Source: Brachyspira suanatina (lineage in GTDB: Bacteria; Spirochaetota; Brachyspiria; Brachyspirales; Brachyspiraceae). Taken from it: 64,000 nucleotides of DNA. The DNA lies in the NCBI RefSeq assembly GCF_001049755.1, contig NZ_CVLB01000002.1, positions 45,625 through 109,624 on the forward strand. Reading direction: 5' to 3'. The position numbers and the translations under genes were made by a program. Below the pieces are notes generated by a model. The model was given only the letters and a program-made list of their open reading frames with translations. It made no database searches and was not told where the DNA came from. The first letter of the stretch is position 1; the number at the start of each line of letters is the position of its first letter. Below, in pieces: positions 49,435 to 59,628 of this stretch.

Positions 49435-50535
49435 TTATTCACCATAATAATTAGCACCAATCAAAGCATAAGCAAAACTGTATGAAATATCATCTATAGT
49501 CATTCTTGAACTGTCTTTTGAATTATATTTATAAATAGTGGTTGTTTTGTTATTATTATCAAGCAAAGATATTTGATTTAAATAAAATATACCGTCTTCA
49601 GCTTTGAATGTATAATATTTAAAAGTATATTTTCGTTTTTCAAAATGAGCGTAATCTTCTAGTGTAAAATAATCCCCTTTTGAAACTATATTAATATCAC
49701 TGCTTAAGGGAAGTCCGTTGAATCCGCCTACAAAACTTGCAGAAACATTTCCAAATTGTGCTATACTTAATGGCCCTTTTATTAGCCATATACTTGTATA
49801 GGAGTCTAAATATTCCATTTGTCCTCCTCTGTCTATAGGAACACCTGCTGAAAATATATAATAAAAGTTATCTCCTACTTTCATGATATTATCAGTATAT
49901 TCTTTCTTCTCTCCGAAATTAAAGTTTCTTGTATCTGCTTTTTCTATTAAAGTATTAAATTCATATCCTGATTTTACTTTTGCTGCCTCTTTATTCTTAT
50001 ATTCTTTTTTAAGCATATTATTCATTTCATCAATGACTTTTTTATTTATATTTTCTAATAATATGCTAATGTCATCAGCTTCTAATGAAAAATCTTTAAA
50101 TTTATTAAAAACTTCCATATTTTCTTTTTTAGACATTACAGATACAAGAGCGATTATATCTTTTTTATTAGCAATATAATCAAATGCTTTTTTATCATTA
50201 TCATCTTTTATTGACATATCAGCACCATTATCTATTAAAATTTTTGCAGCATCAATGTTTTGTTCTCTGCATACCAATATTAAAGGTGTAGATCCGTCAA
50301 CTCCTCTGTTATTAATATCAGCACCAGATTTTACAAGCCCTGTAACTATATCAGAATATCCAAGCAATGATGAATTATACAAAGCTCTGTCAAAATTTTT
50401 ATCTTTTATTAAAGCACTTATTTCTTCAATGCCCTTATCATTTTCATGGTTTTTCAATGCCTGTGATAGCTCTTTTGAATATCTTGAGCATGATAAAAGT
50501 AAACATACAGAAATAATAATAAACATCACTCTCAT
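49435..50535 (-). CDS. Ankyrin repeat lipoprotein
   Basis: 366 residues from the ATG at 50535, chosen because AAGGA lies seven bases upstream and it opens a lipoprotein signal MRVMFIIISVCLLLSC (C16); the frame runs 23 codons further upstream without support. Two to three ankyrin repeats fill about 55-120 (YNSSLLGYSDIVTGLVKSG, DGSTPLILVCREQNIDAAKI, LIDNGADMSIKDDNDKKAFD). The C-terminal 200 residues are a separate beta-rich domain with FYYIFSAGVPID. Probably a periplasmic or outer-membrane protein-binding module; target unknown. Confidence 0.82.
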   Translation of the reverse strand: MRVMFIIISVCLLLSCSRYSKELSQALKNHENDKGIEEISALIKDKNFDRALYNSSLLGYSDIVTGLVKSGADINNRGVDGSTPLILVCREQNIDAAKILIDNGADMSIKDDNDKKAFDYIANKKDIIALVSVMSKKENMEVFNKFKDFSLEADDISILLENINKKVIDEMNNMLKKEYKNKEAAKVKSGYEFNTLIEKADTRNFNFGEKKEYTDNIMKVGDNFYYIFSAGVPIDRGGQMEYLDSYTSIWLIKGPLSIAQFGNVSASFVGGFNGLPLSSDINIVSKGDYFTLEDYAHFEKRKYTFKYYTFKAEDGIFYLNQISLLDNNNKTTTIYKYNSKDSSRMTIDDISYSFAYALIGANYYGE

Positions 50536-50802
50536 AATAAAATCCTTATTTATTTTTTGGAAAATTATAATTAAAAAAATTAATATTTCATTTGAAGTAT
50601 GCAATTTTTTAAATACTTCAAAATTTTATACAAATACAACATTTTTGTATAAATACTATAATACATATACAGATATATTAATAAATAATATTTTGATATA
50701 TAATAGGACAAATAAATATTTGAAAACAATATATTTTTATTATGGTATTTTATATTTTTTCCGATAAAGATTGATAGTAGTATTTTTTTAAGGTAATTAG
50801 AT

Positions 50803-52197
50803 ATGAAATATAGAATATTATTGCTTTTATTAATTGTATCAAATCTATCATTTGCAAATGACAATTTTTTGGATACAATTACACTGGATCAAATAAAAAG
50901 AATTTATCCTAATGATAATGTAGTTTCTCCTTCAAGCTATACTATAAGTATGAATTTTGATTTGAACAGATATAGATTAAATGAACCTATAACTATGGAA
51001 ATAAAAATACATGCTAAAAAGGGAACTATAAGTTTTACAAATTCAGTTAATCCATTTAATAATTACAGCTTTACAGTTTATGATAACTATAATAACCCTG
51101 TAGTATCATCAGATAATTATACTATTTGGAAATACAAAAATGAAAGAACTTTAGATAATTCCCAAGATAGAATAGTAACACTTAATGAAGGTGAAAGTTT
51201 TTCATATTATGTAGATTTAAATAATTGGTTCCATTTTGATAAAATAGGAAGATATAGAATAGAATGCAGTTTCAACCCTATGCCTGAAATAAGTGATAAT
51301 TTCTCTATGCATGCTGATACTGCTTATTTCTTATTGGAGGCTGAAAGAGTATATCAGACACAAACAAATACTGCACCTGTTTATGTAACTAACAATAACA
51401 ATCTTTCTCAGCATCAAGGTGTTTTATATGATTATGCTCCATCAAGCATTATATCCAACACTTTAACTGCTATGAAAAATAGAGATTGGACTAATTATTA
51501 CACTTATATGCACATGCCTTCTATAATAAGTATAAGCCAAAGATACTATGAAACTTATAGAAACAATTACAGCAATGCATATTTGGAGGATTTTACAGAT
51601 ACTGGAATTCGTCAAAAAGCAAGAGAATTAAGTTTTGAAAACTATTTAAGAACTCAATTCTCAGATAATATAAGTGCTGACATGTTAAGAACTAATTTTG
51701 GAAATAATTTCTTAAATAATTTGGAAATGGCTTATAAATCAAGCAATATAAGGGAGCTTGCTATAAGATTTGATATTCTATATAGAACTTCTTTACCTGA
51801 AGATAGAAAGATCCTATTTGAAGAGTTTAAAAAATATTTAACTTCTGCTTATGACAGACAGGTAAGAAATGCATTTATAGCAGAACTTCAAAGGGATATA
51901 ATTGCTACTAAAGATGCCAAATTAAGAGAACATTATACTGCAGTACTTGATATGATTAGAAAAGAGTATGACCCTGCTGTAACTTACACACTTTTAAATT
52001 ATACAATAGATAAAACTACTGTTACTCAGGAATATGGCTTGCAAAAAGCTGAAGTAGAAGCTACTCTTTATCATAGATACTTTAATGCAGATACAGGAGA
52101 TATTTATGATCCTGTTGTAAAAAGAACTTTCGTTTTAAGAAGAATGGGAGATTATTGGTATATAGTTAACTATTACGATACTGTTGTAAACAATTAA
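50803..52197 (+). CDS. Exported hypothetical protein
   Basis: 464 residues with signal peptide MKYRILLLLLIVSNLSFAN. Residues about 45-195 have an immunoglobulin-like strand pattern (MNFDLNRYRLNEPITMEIKI, GESFSYYVDLNNW, RIECSFNP). A helical middle (about 215-400) is followed by a C-terminal strand domain ending in RRMGDYWYIVNYYDT. AAGG precedes the ATG. Divergent from the ankyrin gene. No family recognised; an envelope or surface role is likely from export alone. Confidence 0.7.
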   Translation: MKYRILLLLLIVSNLSFANDNFLDTITLDQIKRIYPNDNVVSPSSYTISMNFDLNRYRLNEPITMEIKIHAKKGTISFTNSVNPFNNYSFTVYDNYNNPVVSSDNYTIWKYKNERTLDNSQDRIVTLNEGESFSYYVDLNNWFHFDKIGRYRIECSFNPMPEISDNFSMHADTAYFLLEAERVYQTQTNTAPVYVTNNNNLSQHQGVLYDYAPSSIISNTLTAMKNRDWTNYYTYMHMPSIISISQRYYETYRNNYSNAYLEDFTDTGIRQKARELSFENYLRTQFSDNISADMLRTNFGNNFLNNLEMAYKSSNIRELAIRFDILYRTSLPEDRKILFEEFKKYLTSAYDRQVRNAFIAELQRDIIATKDAKLREHYTAVLDMIRKEYDPAVTYTLLNYTIDKTTVTQEYGLQKAEVEATLYHRYFNADTGDIYDPVVKRTFVLRRMGDYWYIVNYYDTVVNN

Positions 52198-52224
52198 AAA
52201 ATATAAATTATTATAAAGAATATT

Positions 52225-52270
52225 AAAAAGTGAGAAAATTATAATTATTTATATTTTCTCACTTTTTTTA
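52225..52270 (+). terminator. Rho-independent terminator
   Basis: Perfect 13-base stem AAAGTGAGAAAAT / ATTTTCTCACTTT, 13-base loop, then a T run, 30 bases after the stop. Confidence 0.88.
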
Positions 52271-52311
52271 TAAATAAAATCTTATATTATATATATTATT
52301 GGAGCACTGAT

Positions 52312-54138
52312 ATGTCTAAAAATAAAAAAATATATCTGATGATAAAATTTATTTTACCATTTGCAATATTTTTAACTATTATGTATTTTATAATATTATT
52401 TGTTTATAAGAATATTTATATTAATTCTTTTTTTAATAATAAAACATTTAAAGCAATGAGTATACATGATTTAATAGAATCAAAATTAAATAATGTAAAT
52501 GAGGTTATAGATGTTTTAGACTCTTATCTTAAAATAGATGATCTGCCTTATGAATATTTTGGATATGCTATAACAAATATATCAAAACTTAGCGATGATT
52601 ATATGAATATATATTTTGGAGATACTGTTCCATATCCTACAGGAGGCATTTTTATAAACTCTTTAGAGCCTTTCCCACCTGATTATGATCAAACATCTAG
52701 AGGCTGGTACAAATCTGCAGTAGGCAACAACAAGAATATTTATATAACGGATCCTTATGTTGATTTTGTTACAAAAAAAATATGTATAACTTTTGCTAAA
52801 GCTGTATATACAAATAATAATCAGTTAAAAGGTGTAGTCGCTATAGACTTTGCTAAAATGGATGATATAGTTCAGAATACCATTTATGAAGAAAATGTAA
52901 ATTTAGTTACTAAAAATGGTATGTTTATTAATAATACCGATGAAAATAAAATATTAAATGAAAATAATAAAATATTCAATGATATTAATTTCCCAAATAT
53001 TCAGCAATATATAGTTGATGGTAAAAACTATACCAACATATATAAAAATAATTGGTATATGGTACAAAAATTGGAAACAGTTCCTTGGAGCATAGTATTA
53101 AGCGGAAATTTATCTCAGGTACAAAATCAAATAAAAGCACTTATGTTTATATTATTATTTGTTCTTATAATAATAATTTTGTTGGAAAGTATTTTGGTTG
53201 TTATAATAGTTAATCCTATAACAGCTTCTTTAGATCAGGCTATAGCAAATATAAAACTAATGAATGATGGTTATTTCAATAGTAATTTCAATGAAAAAAT
53301 GCTTTCTAAAAAAGATCAGACTGCAGAATTGTATAAAAACATAAAAAGTATGCAGGACAATATAGGAAAAATTGTTTATAATTTGAAAGAAAATATAAAT
53401 AATATAAATTCTTCTATTGATACTATACAATATGGAAGCAAAAATTTATCAGACAGAACAACATCTCAAGCAGCATCATTGGAAGAATTATCTGCCTCAA
53501 CAGAAAGTTTATCCAACTCTCTAAAAAATACTTCTGTTAATACGGAACATGCTAAGAATATGAGTTTAGAAGTAGCTAATTCTACATTAACCGGAGTAGA
53601 GGCTGTTAATGTTATATCTAATAATATGGCTGAAATATCAGAATCTAGTAAACAAATATCGGATATAACAAAACTCATTCAGTCAATAGCTTTTCAAACT
53701 AATATATTAGCTCTCAATGCATCAGTAGAAGCTGCAAGAGCAGGAGAGCAAGGAAGAGGCTTTGCTGTAGTAGCAAGCGAGGTTCGTTCTCTAGCACAAA
53801 CAGTTAATGAAGCGGCTAATAATATTACAAAGATAGTGAATGATACTGTTGATAAAATAGAACATGGTAATGAATCAGTAGCATATTCTACAGATGTTCT
53901 TCAGAAAATTTCATCTTCTGCTAAGGAAGTAGTCAATATACTAACTGAAATAAGCACAACTGCTCTTAATGAACAAAATAGTATAATGCAGATTAATCAA
54001 ACTATAATATCTTTAAATAGCATTACTCAAGAAAATTCATCAATAGCTGAAGACAGTGCTAATTCAAGCAATGAGGTTAAAAATATGACTGAAGATATAG
54101 TCAATGATATAAATTACTTCAAATTTAGTGAGAGGTAG
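52312..54138 (+). CDS. Methyl-accepting chemotaxis protein
   Basis: 608 residues. Membrane helix about 9-31, dCache-type periplasmic domain with the family's DQTSRGWYKSAV near 122-133 and KGVVAIDF near 178, membrane helix about 272-295, HAMP, and a signalling hairpin with [18 protein letters not shown] near 458-475. The DxxxRxWY pattern is the amine/amino-acid-type dCache signature, unlike the other three receptors, so ligand class differs. GGAG lies eight bases before the ATG. The hairpin tip ends in [20 protein letters not shown], so coupling to CheA/CheW is expected. Confidence 0.94.
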   Translation: MSKNKKIYLMIKFILPFAIFLTIMYFIILFVYKNIYINSFFNNKTFKAMSIHDLIESKLNNVNEVIDVLDSYLKIDDLPYEYFGYAITNISKLSDDYMNIYFGDTVPYPTGGIFINSLEPFPPDYDQTSRGWYKSAVGNNKNIYITDPYVDFVTKKICITFAKAVYTNNNQLKGVVAIDFAKMDDIVQNTIYEENVNLVTKNGMFINNTDENKILNENNKIFNDINFPNIQQYIVDGKNYTNIYKNNWYMVQKLETVPWSIVLSGNLSQVQNQIKALMFILLFVLIIIILLESILVVIIVNPITASLDQAIANIKLMNDGYFNSNFNEKMLSKKDQTAELYKNIKSMQDNIGKIVYNLKENINNINSSIDTIQYGSKNLSDRTTSQAASLEELSASTESLSNSLKNTSVNTEHAKNMSLEVANSTLTGVEAVNVISNNMAEISESSKQISDITKLIQSIAFQTNILALNASVEAARAGEQGRGFAVVASEVRSLAQTVNEAANNITKIVNDTVDKIEHGNESVAYSTDVLQKISSSAKEVVNILTEISTTALNEQNSIMQINQTIISLNSITQENSSIAEDSANSSNEVKNMTEDIVNDINYFKFSER

Positions 54139-54188
54139 GAAATATTTTTAATTAAATTTATTATTTTTTATTATTGCTAATAAAAATT

Positions 54189-54257
54189 GTTCGCTCTCCT
54201 ATGCGTGCCTGCAGCAAAGGCCCTATCAAGTAAACTTGCCAGAGGCTTACACTTTAC
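54189..54257. other. GC-rich repeat remnant
   Basis: About 70 bases (GTTCGCTCTCCTATGCGTGC onward) much richer in GC than the surroundings, with wording like the cores of the E elements but no matching ends. The rest of the gap from 54139 to 54327 is plain A/T-rich DNA. Confidence 0.4.
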
Positions 54258-54327
54258 AATACTAAATTAAATATTAGTTATGATATAAGTTTTTAAAGCG
54301 ATAATAAAAAATTATTATTTTAGAGTA

Positions 54328-54356
54328 TTGCAAAAAGAAAGATTTTATAATATAAT
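54328..54356 (+). promoter_or_regulatory. Sigma-70 promoter of rpmE
   Basis: TTGCAA, 17 bases, TATAAT, 41 bases before the rpmE start codon. Confidence 0.65.
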
Positions 54357-54397
54357 ATATACTTACTTATATTTTACTTTTAATGGGAGAAGCAAAA

Positions 54398-54601
54398 ATG
54401 AAAAAAGATATACATCCTCAATATTTTGAAACAGATGTAAACTGTGCTTGCGGTGCTAACTTTAAAATTCACTCTGTACAAAAAAGTTTACACGTAGATA
54501 TTTGTCATAACTGCCACCCTTTCTTTACAGGAAAACAAAAAATTCTTGATACAGCTGGAAGAGTTGATAAATTTAAAAAACGTTATGGCTTAAAAAAATA
54601 A
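54398..54601 (+). CDS. rpmE: 50S ribosomal protein bL31
   Basis: 67 residues from the ATG at 54398; GGGAG lies about eight bases upstream, and the longer frame from 54383 would start inside that site. It begins [19 protein letters not shown] and ends [13 protein letters not shown], as in bL31. The four zinc cysteines are kept (C16, C18, C36, C39), so this is the zinc-containing form, which in other bacteria is replaced by a cysteine-free paralogue under zinc shortage. Own promoter and terminator: a single-gene unit. Confidence 0.97.
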   Translation: MKKDIHPQYFETDVNCACGANFKIHSVQKSLHVDICHNCHPFFTGKQKILDTAGRVDKFKKRYGLKK

Positions 54602-54627
54602 TGCATGAAACTAAATTGTATAAAAAA

Positions 54628-54671
54628 TAATTAGTTTAAGTTATTTATTTACTTAGACTAATTATTTTTTT
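54628..54671 (+). terminator. Rho-independent terminator after rpmE
   Basis: Fourteen-base stem TAATTAGTTTAAGT / ACTTAGACTAATTA (one G-T pair), nine-base loop, seven T, 26 bases after the stop. Confidence 0.88.
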
Positions 54672-54748
54672 ATTAAGAACATATCATCTTTATTAATCAA
54701 ATAAAAAATAATCTCAATCTAAATAATAATTGAATATTAGGATTCATC

Positions 54749-55453
54749 ATGAAATTTATAATAGAAGATAGAGTATTCGAAACTCTAAATAATATGTGTG
54801 TTGCTGTAATAATTGCAAAAGGAATTAACAATCAAAATAAAATAAATGATATATCAACAATGCTTAAAGAAAGTATTTCAAATGCTGAAAAAGAATTTGA
54901 AAATATAAAGGTAAAAGAAAGCGAATATATAAAATGTTATAGAGATGCTTTTCAAAAACTAAATATCAATCCTAATAAATTCATGTGTTCTATAGAAGCA
55001 TTACTCACAAGAATATCAAAAAAGAAAGGAATGCCTGAAATAAATTCTATAGTAGATTTAGTTAATGCTGTTTCTATTAAATATAAACTTCCTATGGGTG
55101 CTCATGATTTAGATTCTATGAACAATGAAGATTTTTATATTAGATATTCTGTAGATGATGATACATTCCTTCCATTTGGTGAAACTGAAACAGAAAAAGT
55201 TGATAATAATGAATTAGTTTATGCTGTTACTCATGATATAAGAACTAGAAGATGGATATGGAGACAAAGCGAATATGGAAAAATCACTGAAAACTCTTCA
55301 AATATAATATTTCCTATAGATGCTTTTATTGGTATTAATGATGATAAAGCTATCAAGGCTAGAGATGAACTTGCTGAATTATTAGCAAATTTTTTTCACT
55401 GCGATATAAAAACAGGCATTATAGATTCTAAAAATAATTATATAGAATTTTAA
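54749..55453 (+). CDS. B3/4 domain protein
   Basis: 234 residues matching the B3/4 domain otherwise found in the beta subunit of phenylalanyl-tRNA synthetase: YIKCYRDAFQKLNINPNKF near 52-70, SIEALLTRISKKKGMPEINS near 75-94, LVNAVSIKYKLPMGAHDLD near 99-117, and the late FPIDAFIGIND. Free-standing members are thought to act on tRNA or amino acids, possibly as editing or binding factors; function is not proven. AGGA lies seven bases before the ATG. Confidence 0.85.
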   Translation: MKFIIEDRVFETLNNMCVAVIIAKGINNQNKINDISTMLKESISNAEKEFENIKVKESEYIKCYRDAFQKLNINPNKFMCSIEALLTRISKKKGMPEINSIVDLVNAVSIKYKLPMGAHDLDSMNNEDFYIRYSVDDDTFLPFGETETEKVDNNELVYAVTHDIRTRRWIWRQSEYGKITENSSNIIFPIDAFIGINDDKAIKARDELAELLANFFHCDIKTGIIDSKNNYIEF

Positions 55454-55464
55454 CTTTATTCTAA

Positions 55465-55782
55465 TACCCCGCCCTTTTAAATTTATTGTTTTAATTAAAA
55501 ATATAAATTTAAATTGGCTTTATTGCGTACATTGAAAAAGCACACCCGCCCAAGCGTTAATTAGATTTATAATTTTTATTAACGCACGGTAAACTAAATT
55601 TATAATATAATAAAAATATGAATTAAAAACAAATCTATATTTTTTATCTTATTCTGCGTGCGGTAAGAATATTACGAATTTAAAAAACTTTTGGGTGGGC
55701 AGCTAAAATATCAGTTAAAGTTAATTAAGAAAAATAGTGTAAAAATTACAGAATAGTATTATAAGGCTAAAGGGTGGGCAAA
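55465..55782. repeat. Nested inverted-repeat element, copy C
   Basis: 318 bases. Outer TACCCCGCCCTTTTAAATTT (55465) with GGCTAAAGGGTGGGC (55765); middle CACACCCGCCCAAGCG (55541) with CTTTTGGGTGGGCAGC (55688); inner TTAACGCACGGTAAAC (55579) with CTGCGTGCGGTAAG (55654). Same order and nearly the same spacing as copy A. It starts 12 bases after the B3/4 gene. Confidence 0.75.
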
Positions 55783-55835
55783 TATAATTATATTATAATT
55801 AAATAGTAATACAATTTATTGAATAAAATACCATG

Positions 55836-55931
55836 TCTTTTTTGCAACTTTGGCGAAGCGTGCCTACGGCAGACGTACGGCGGGAAAAACAACAATAAAA
55901 AATTGACAAAATATAGTTGTTTAGGTATATA
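55836..55931. repeat. Partial miniature element E3
   Basis: A GC-rich piece (GCGAAGCGTGCCTACGGCAG) followed by the right-end sequence with TTGACA (55903-55908), 17 bases, TATATA (55926-55931). The left part is missing. Confidence 0.6.
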
Positions 55932-55946
55932 CTGAAAATTTTAGGG

Positions 55947-56209
55947 TTTGTCAAAATTTAGATTTTTAATTTTATTGTTTGTGGTGGCTTTGCCCCACCG
56001 CTCTGCGTACTTCGTAACACCCCCAGTTCTTTTGTTGGCACATACGAAGTACGCCTACGGCGAGAACCAAAAAGACTGCATTTTTAGTCAGAATATAGTT
56101 TTTATCTTATTTTTTAAATAAAACTTAATAATATTTTATGCTATTAATAAATTAAAATTACCTTCATAAATAATTAAAAATTGACAAAATGTAGTTGTTT
56201 AGGTATATA
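55947..56209. repeat. GC-rich miniature element E4
   Basis: Left end a degenerate inverted copy (TTTGTCAAAA at 55947), core at 55984-56034 with ACCGCTCTGCGTACTTCGTAA as in E1, then CTACGGCGAGAACC, and right end TTGACA (56181-56186), 17 bases, TATATA (56204-56209) facing right, into the 3' end of the RND gene. With E3 and copy C it fills the 850-base gap. Confidence 0.68.
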
Positions 56210-56310
56210 AAACATTTATCATAAAAATAAGTCATGCTATAAATTTTTATATAAACTTTCATTATATTATTAATTTTATTCAAAATGCAGTAGTTTATTT
56301 TTATAAATAA

Positions 56311-59300
56311 TTAATCTTCACGTATTTTTATATTAAATCTGTTTCTGAAGCTAGAATAAACAGAAGGTATTATTATAAGAGTGAACATCGTAGAAAATAT
56401 AAGCCCTCCGCAAACTGCTATGGCTAAAGGTCTATACATTTCGCTTCCGCTTCCTATTTCAAAAATCATAGGCAATAATCCTAATATTGTAGTTAATGAT
56501 GTCATAAGTACAGGTCTTAATCTTCTTTTGCATGACTCTAATGCAGCATTATCCCAGCTTATATTTCTTTCTATTACAACTCTATTCATATAATCTATTA
56601 AAACTATTCCATTATTAACAACTATTCCTACAAGCATTATAATACCTATTCCGCTATAAACATTTAAAGTATTTCCTGAAAAGTACAAGAATATTAAAGC
56701 ACCAAATAATGCAAAAGGTATAGCCAAAGATATAACAAAAGGTGTAATATAAGATTCAAATTGTCCTGCTATTATTGCATATACGAATACTAAAGCCATT
56801 ATTAAAGATACTATTAATTGAACGAATGCCTCCTGCATATCCTCATAATCTCCTGAAAAATTAACAGAAAATCCGCTTGGTATATATATTTTATTAAGCT
56901 CTTTTCTAATATCTGTAATTATTTCATTTATAGGTCTTCCATAAGCACTAGCATTTATCTCTATTATTCTTTTATCATTCTTTCTATTAATTTCTATAGG
57001 TCCTGTAGATTTATGCATGCTTACAAGTGATGATATTGGAACTATACCATTTGAAGTTGGGATCATCATTTTTTGAATGCTTGAAATATCATCTCTGTTT
57101 CTATCCTCCAAACGAACTATTATATCAGTATCAACATATATAGAATTATTTAAAGTCATCTTGCTTGCTGTTGTACCGCTAAAAGAAGTTCTTATAATAT
57201 TTGCAATAGTATTAATATTGATACCCATTTTAGATACTAAATCTCTGTCTACATCAAAAATAAGTTCATGATTAGAATCATCTTCTTTTATCAAAACATT
57301 TCTAACTCCATCAACATTATTAACTGCAGCTATAACATTGCTTGCCACATCATATCCCTTGTCAAGATCATCTCCTACAAGCTCTATAATGATTGCACTG
57401 TAATTTTTAGGTTTTCCCATAGCTGTATTTTCAGAATTAAGCTCTATTCTTCCTGGATATCCATTAACTTTATTTCTTATACTTTCTATATAATGACTAA
57501 TATCAAGTTTTCTTCCATTTTCTCTATCTATTAATTTTACTCTAACTTCTCCATGATGATCATTTCTTCCTGTTCGCACTCTCGTTTCATAGTATGCCAT
57601 ATTATTGCTAACGGCACTTTCTATATCATGCTCCATTTTATTTATAAACATGTCAGTAAACTCTACCCTAGCTCCAACAGGAAGTCTTAATCTAGATATA
57701 ATAGTACCTTCATCTGATACAGGATATCCTTCTTTACCTATATTAGTCAATAATAAAAATAATGATAAACTTAGTAAAATAGATATTAAAGCGAATGATT
57801 TCTTTTTATTTTTTATCACTATCGCTAAAGTGCTTACATAAAATTTTTCTATATTATTATGAAGATTTTTATTAAAAAAATTTTCTAATCTTATTAACAA
57901 TAAATTCAATTTACTGTCAGGATTTAATTTATTTAATCTTGAAGCTAATAATGGTACTATAGTCAAAGCCACAAAAAGAGAAGTTAATAATGATATAGAA
58001 ACGGTAATACATAAATCACTAAACATCTGCCCCATTTGTCCTTTAACAAACAGAAATGGAAGAAATACGCATACGCTTGTTAAAGTTGAAGCTGTTATTG
58101 CTATAGATACTTCGCTTGTACCTATTATAGAAGATTTTATATTATTTATTTTAATAGTTCTTTTATCATTTTTATTAATATTATATTTAGAATAATAATT
58201 GCTGTAATAAAAAATATTCTCTAACACTACTATAGAATTATCAACCATCATTCCAACACCAAGCACAAGCCCTGAAAGTGATATTACATTAATAGTGATA
58301 TTAAAAAAATACATCAATATAAAAGTAGTTATTACAGATACAGGTATTGATATACTTATTATAAATACGCTTCTTATATCCCATAAATATATCATAAGAA
58401 CTAGTACAGCAAATAAAGCTCCCTGCCACACTGTATTTAAAACATTATGAATAGAATTCTTTATTGTATCCGAACTATTGAAAAGTATTTGATAATAAAC
58501 ACCTGAAGGTAAATTAATAGTACTAAGCCTTTTCTCTACATCTCTTGCTATCTGTATAATATTTCCGCCTGATTCTTTAGTTACGGCAATAGTTAAAGCT
58601 TTTTGTCCGTTTATGCGAACGATTTCTGAATCATCTTCATAATCTTCATGTACATAGGCTATATCTCTCACCTTTACAGGATAAACTTGATTTTTTAGCA
58701 TTATAACTACATCTTCAATATCATTAACTTCTTTGAACTCTCCTGTTGTTCTTATATTATATTTGTATACGCCTTCATAGGTTTCACCGCCTGCAACATT
58801 TTGATTCTCTAAAGATAATGTATTTACTATATCATTAATATTTATAGAATACGCATTAAGTCTATTTAAATCTATATCTACACAAATAATTTTTTTTAAT
58901 CCGCCTCTTATTTCTGTTTGAGCTACTCCTTCAACCTGCTCTAGTCTTGTAAGTATTTGACTATCAACTAAATCATAAAGAGATGCTAAATTATCCGTAC
59001 CAAAAAAAGCGATATTCATTATAGGCTCTGAATCGGTTGAAAATTTAGATATATTTGGATTATCTGCATCATCAGGCAAAGAGGATCTAATCATATCAAT
59101 GGCTTCTCTTATATCATCAGCAGCAGTCTGTAAATCCGTTCCCCAATTAAATTCTATTTCAACATTAGATTCTGATTCTTTGGATTTTGATTTAATAGTT
59201 TTTACATTATTAACAGATGACACAGCACTTTCAATTAGTCTTGTAACAGATTTCTCTACTTCCTCAGCTCCAGCATTATCATAAGTTGTTTTTATACTTA

Positions 59301-59436
59301 TAATAGGAACTTCCATATTGGGAAGATAATTTATACTGAGTCTTGATATACTGATAAATCCAATTATGAACATGGATACCAATGTAACAAATACTGTTGT
59401 AGGTCTATTTACTATGAAAGTAATAAAGTTTTTCAT
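56311..59436 (-). CDS. RND (HAE1/AcrB-type) efflux permease
   Basis: 1041 residues, full length. Twelve membrane helices in the usual 1+5+1+5 pattern with two large periplasmic loops. LSINYLPNMEVPIISIKTTY near 31-50 is the typical porter entry; the proton-relay helix reads GVGMMVDNSIVVLENIF, so the AcrB Asp-Asp pair is Asp-Asn, as in many members. MLVGIVVNNGIVLIDYMNR and RRLRPVLMTSLTTILGLLPM are also family signatures. It should export drugs, lipophilic compounds or lipids using proton motive force. No membrane-fusion protein or TolC is next to it, so its partners are encoded elsewhere. Element E5 supplies a possible promoter 200 bases upstream. No clear ribosome binding site. Confidence 0.95.
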   Translation of the reverse strand: MKNFITFIVNRPTTVFVTLVSMFIIGFISISRLSINYLPNMEVPIISIKTTYDNAGAEEVEKSVTRLIESAVSSVNNVKTIKSKSKESESNVEIEFNWGTDLQTAADDIREAIDMIRSSLPDDADNPNISKFSTDSEPIMNIAFFGTDNLASLYDLVDSQILTRLEQVEGVAQTEIRGGLKKIICVDIDLNRLNAYSININDIVNTLSLENQNVAGGETYEGVYKYNIRTTGEFKEVNDIEDVVIMLKNQVYPVKVRDIAYVHEDYEDDSEIVRINGQKALTIAVTKESGGNIIQIARDVEKRLSTINLPSGVYYQILFNSSDTIKNSIHNVLNTVWQGALFAVLVLMIYLWDIRSVFIISISIPVSVITTFILMYFFNITINVISLSGLVLGVGMMVDNSIVVLENIFYYSNYYSKYNINKNDKRTIKINNIKSSIIGTSEVSIAITASTLTSVCVFLPFLFVKGQMGQMFSDLCITVSISLLTSLFVALTIVPLLASRLNKLNPDSKLNLLLIRLENFFNKNLHNNIEKFYVSTLAIVIKNKKKSFALISILLSLSLFLLLTNIGKEGYPVSDEGTIISRLRLPVGARVEFTDMFINKMEHDIESAVSNNMAYYETRVRTGRNDHHGEVRVKLIDRENGRKLDISHYIESIRNKVNGYPGRIELNSENTAMGKPKNYSAIIIELVGDDLDKGYDVASNVIAAVNNVDGVRNVLIKEDDSNHELIFDVDRDLVSKMGININTIANIIRTSFSGTTASKMTLNNSIYVDTDIIVRLEDRNRDDISSIQKMMIPTSNGIVPISSLVSMHKSTGPIEINRKNDKRIIEINASAYGRPINEIITDIRKELNKIYIPSGFSVNFSGDYEDMQEAFVQLIVSLIMALVFVYAIIAGQFESYITPFVISLAIPFALFGALIFLYFSGNTLNVYSGIGIIMLVGIVVNNGIVLIDYMNRVVIERNISWDNAALESCKRRLRPVLMTSLTTILGLLPMIFEIGSGSEMYRPLAIAVCGGLIFSTMFTLIIIPSVYSSFRNRFNIKIRED

Positions 59437-59628
59437 TTTTTCGTAAATTTAAATCATAAAAATATTACGCAAATATGATATTAAATTCTAAAAAATATTC
59501 AATAGTTTTTATTATAAATTTTTATTCATTTTAAACTACTAATAAATAATATTTGAAATTTATATTATTCATATAATTGCATAACAAAATATATATTTTT
59601 ATTCTAATAAAAAGTATTATGAAAAGTA

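Noticed and set aside
50580..50864. Minus-strand frame of 94 residues between divergent genes
   Set aside because: Ile/Tyr/Lys low-complexity translation of A/T-rich DNA covering the promoter region.
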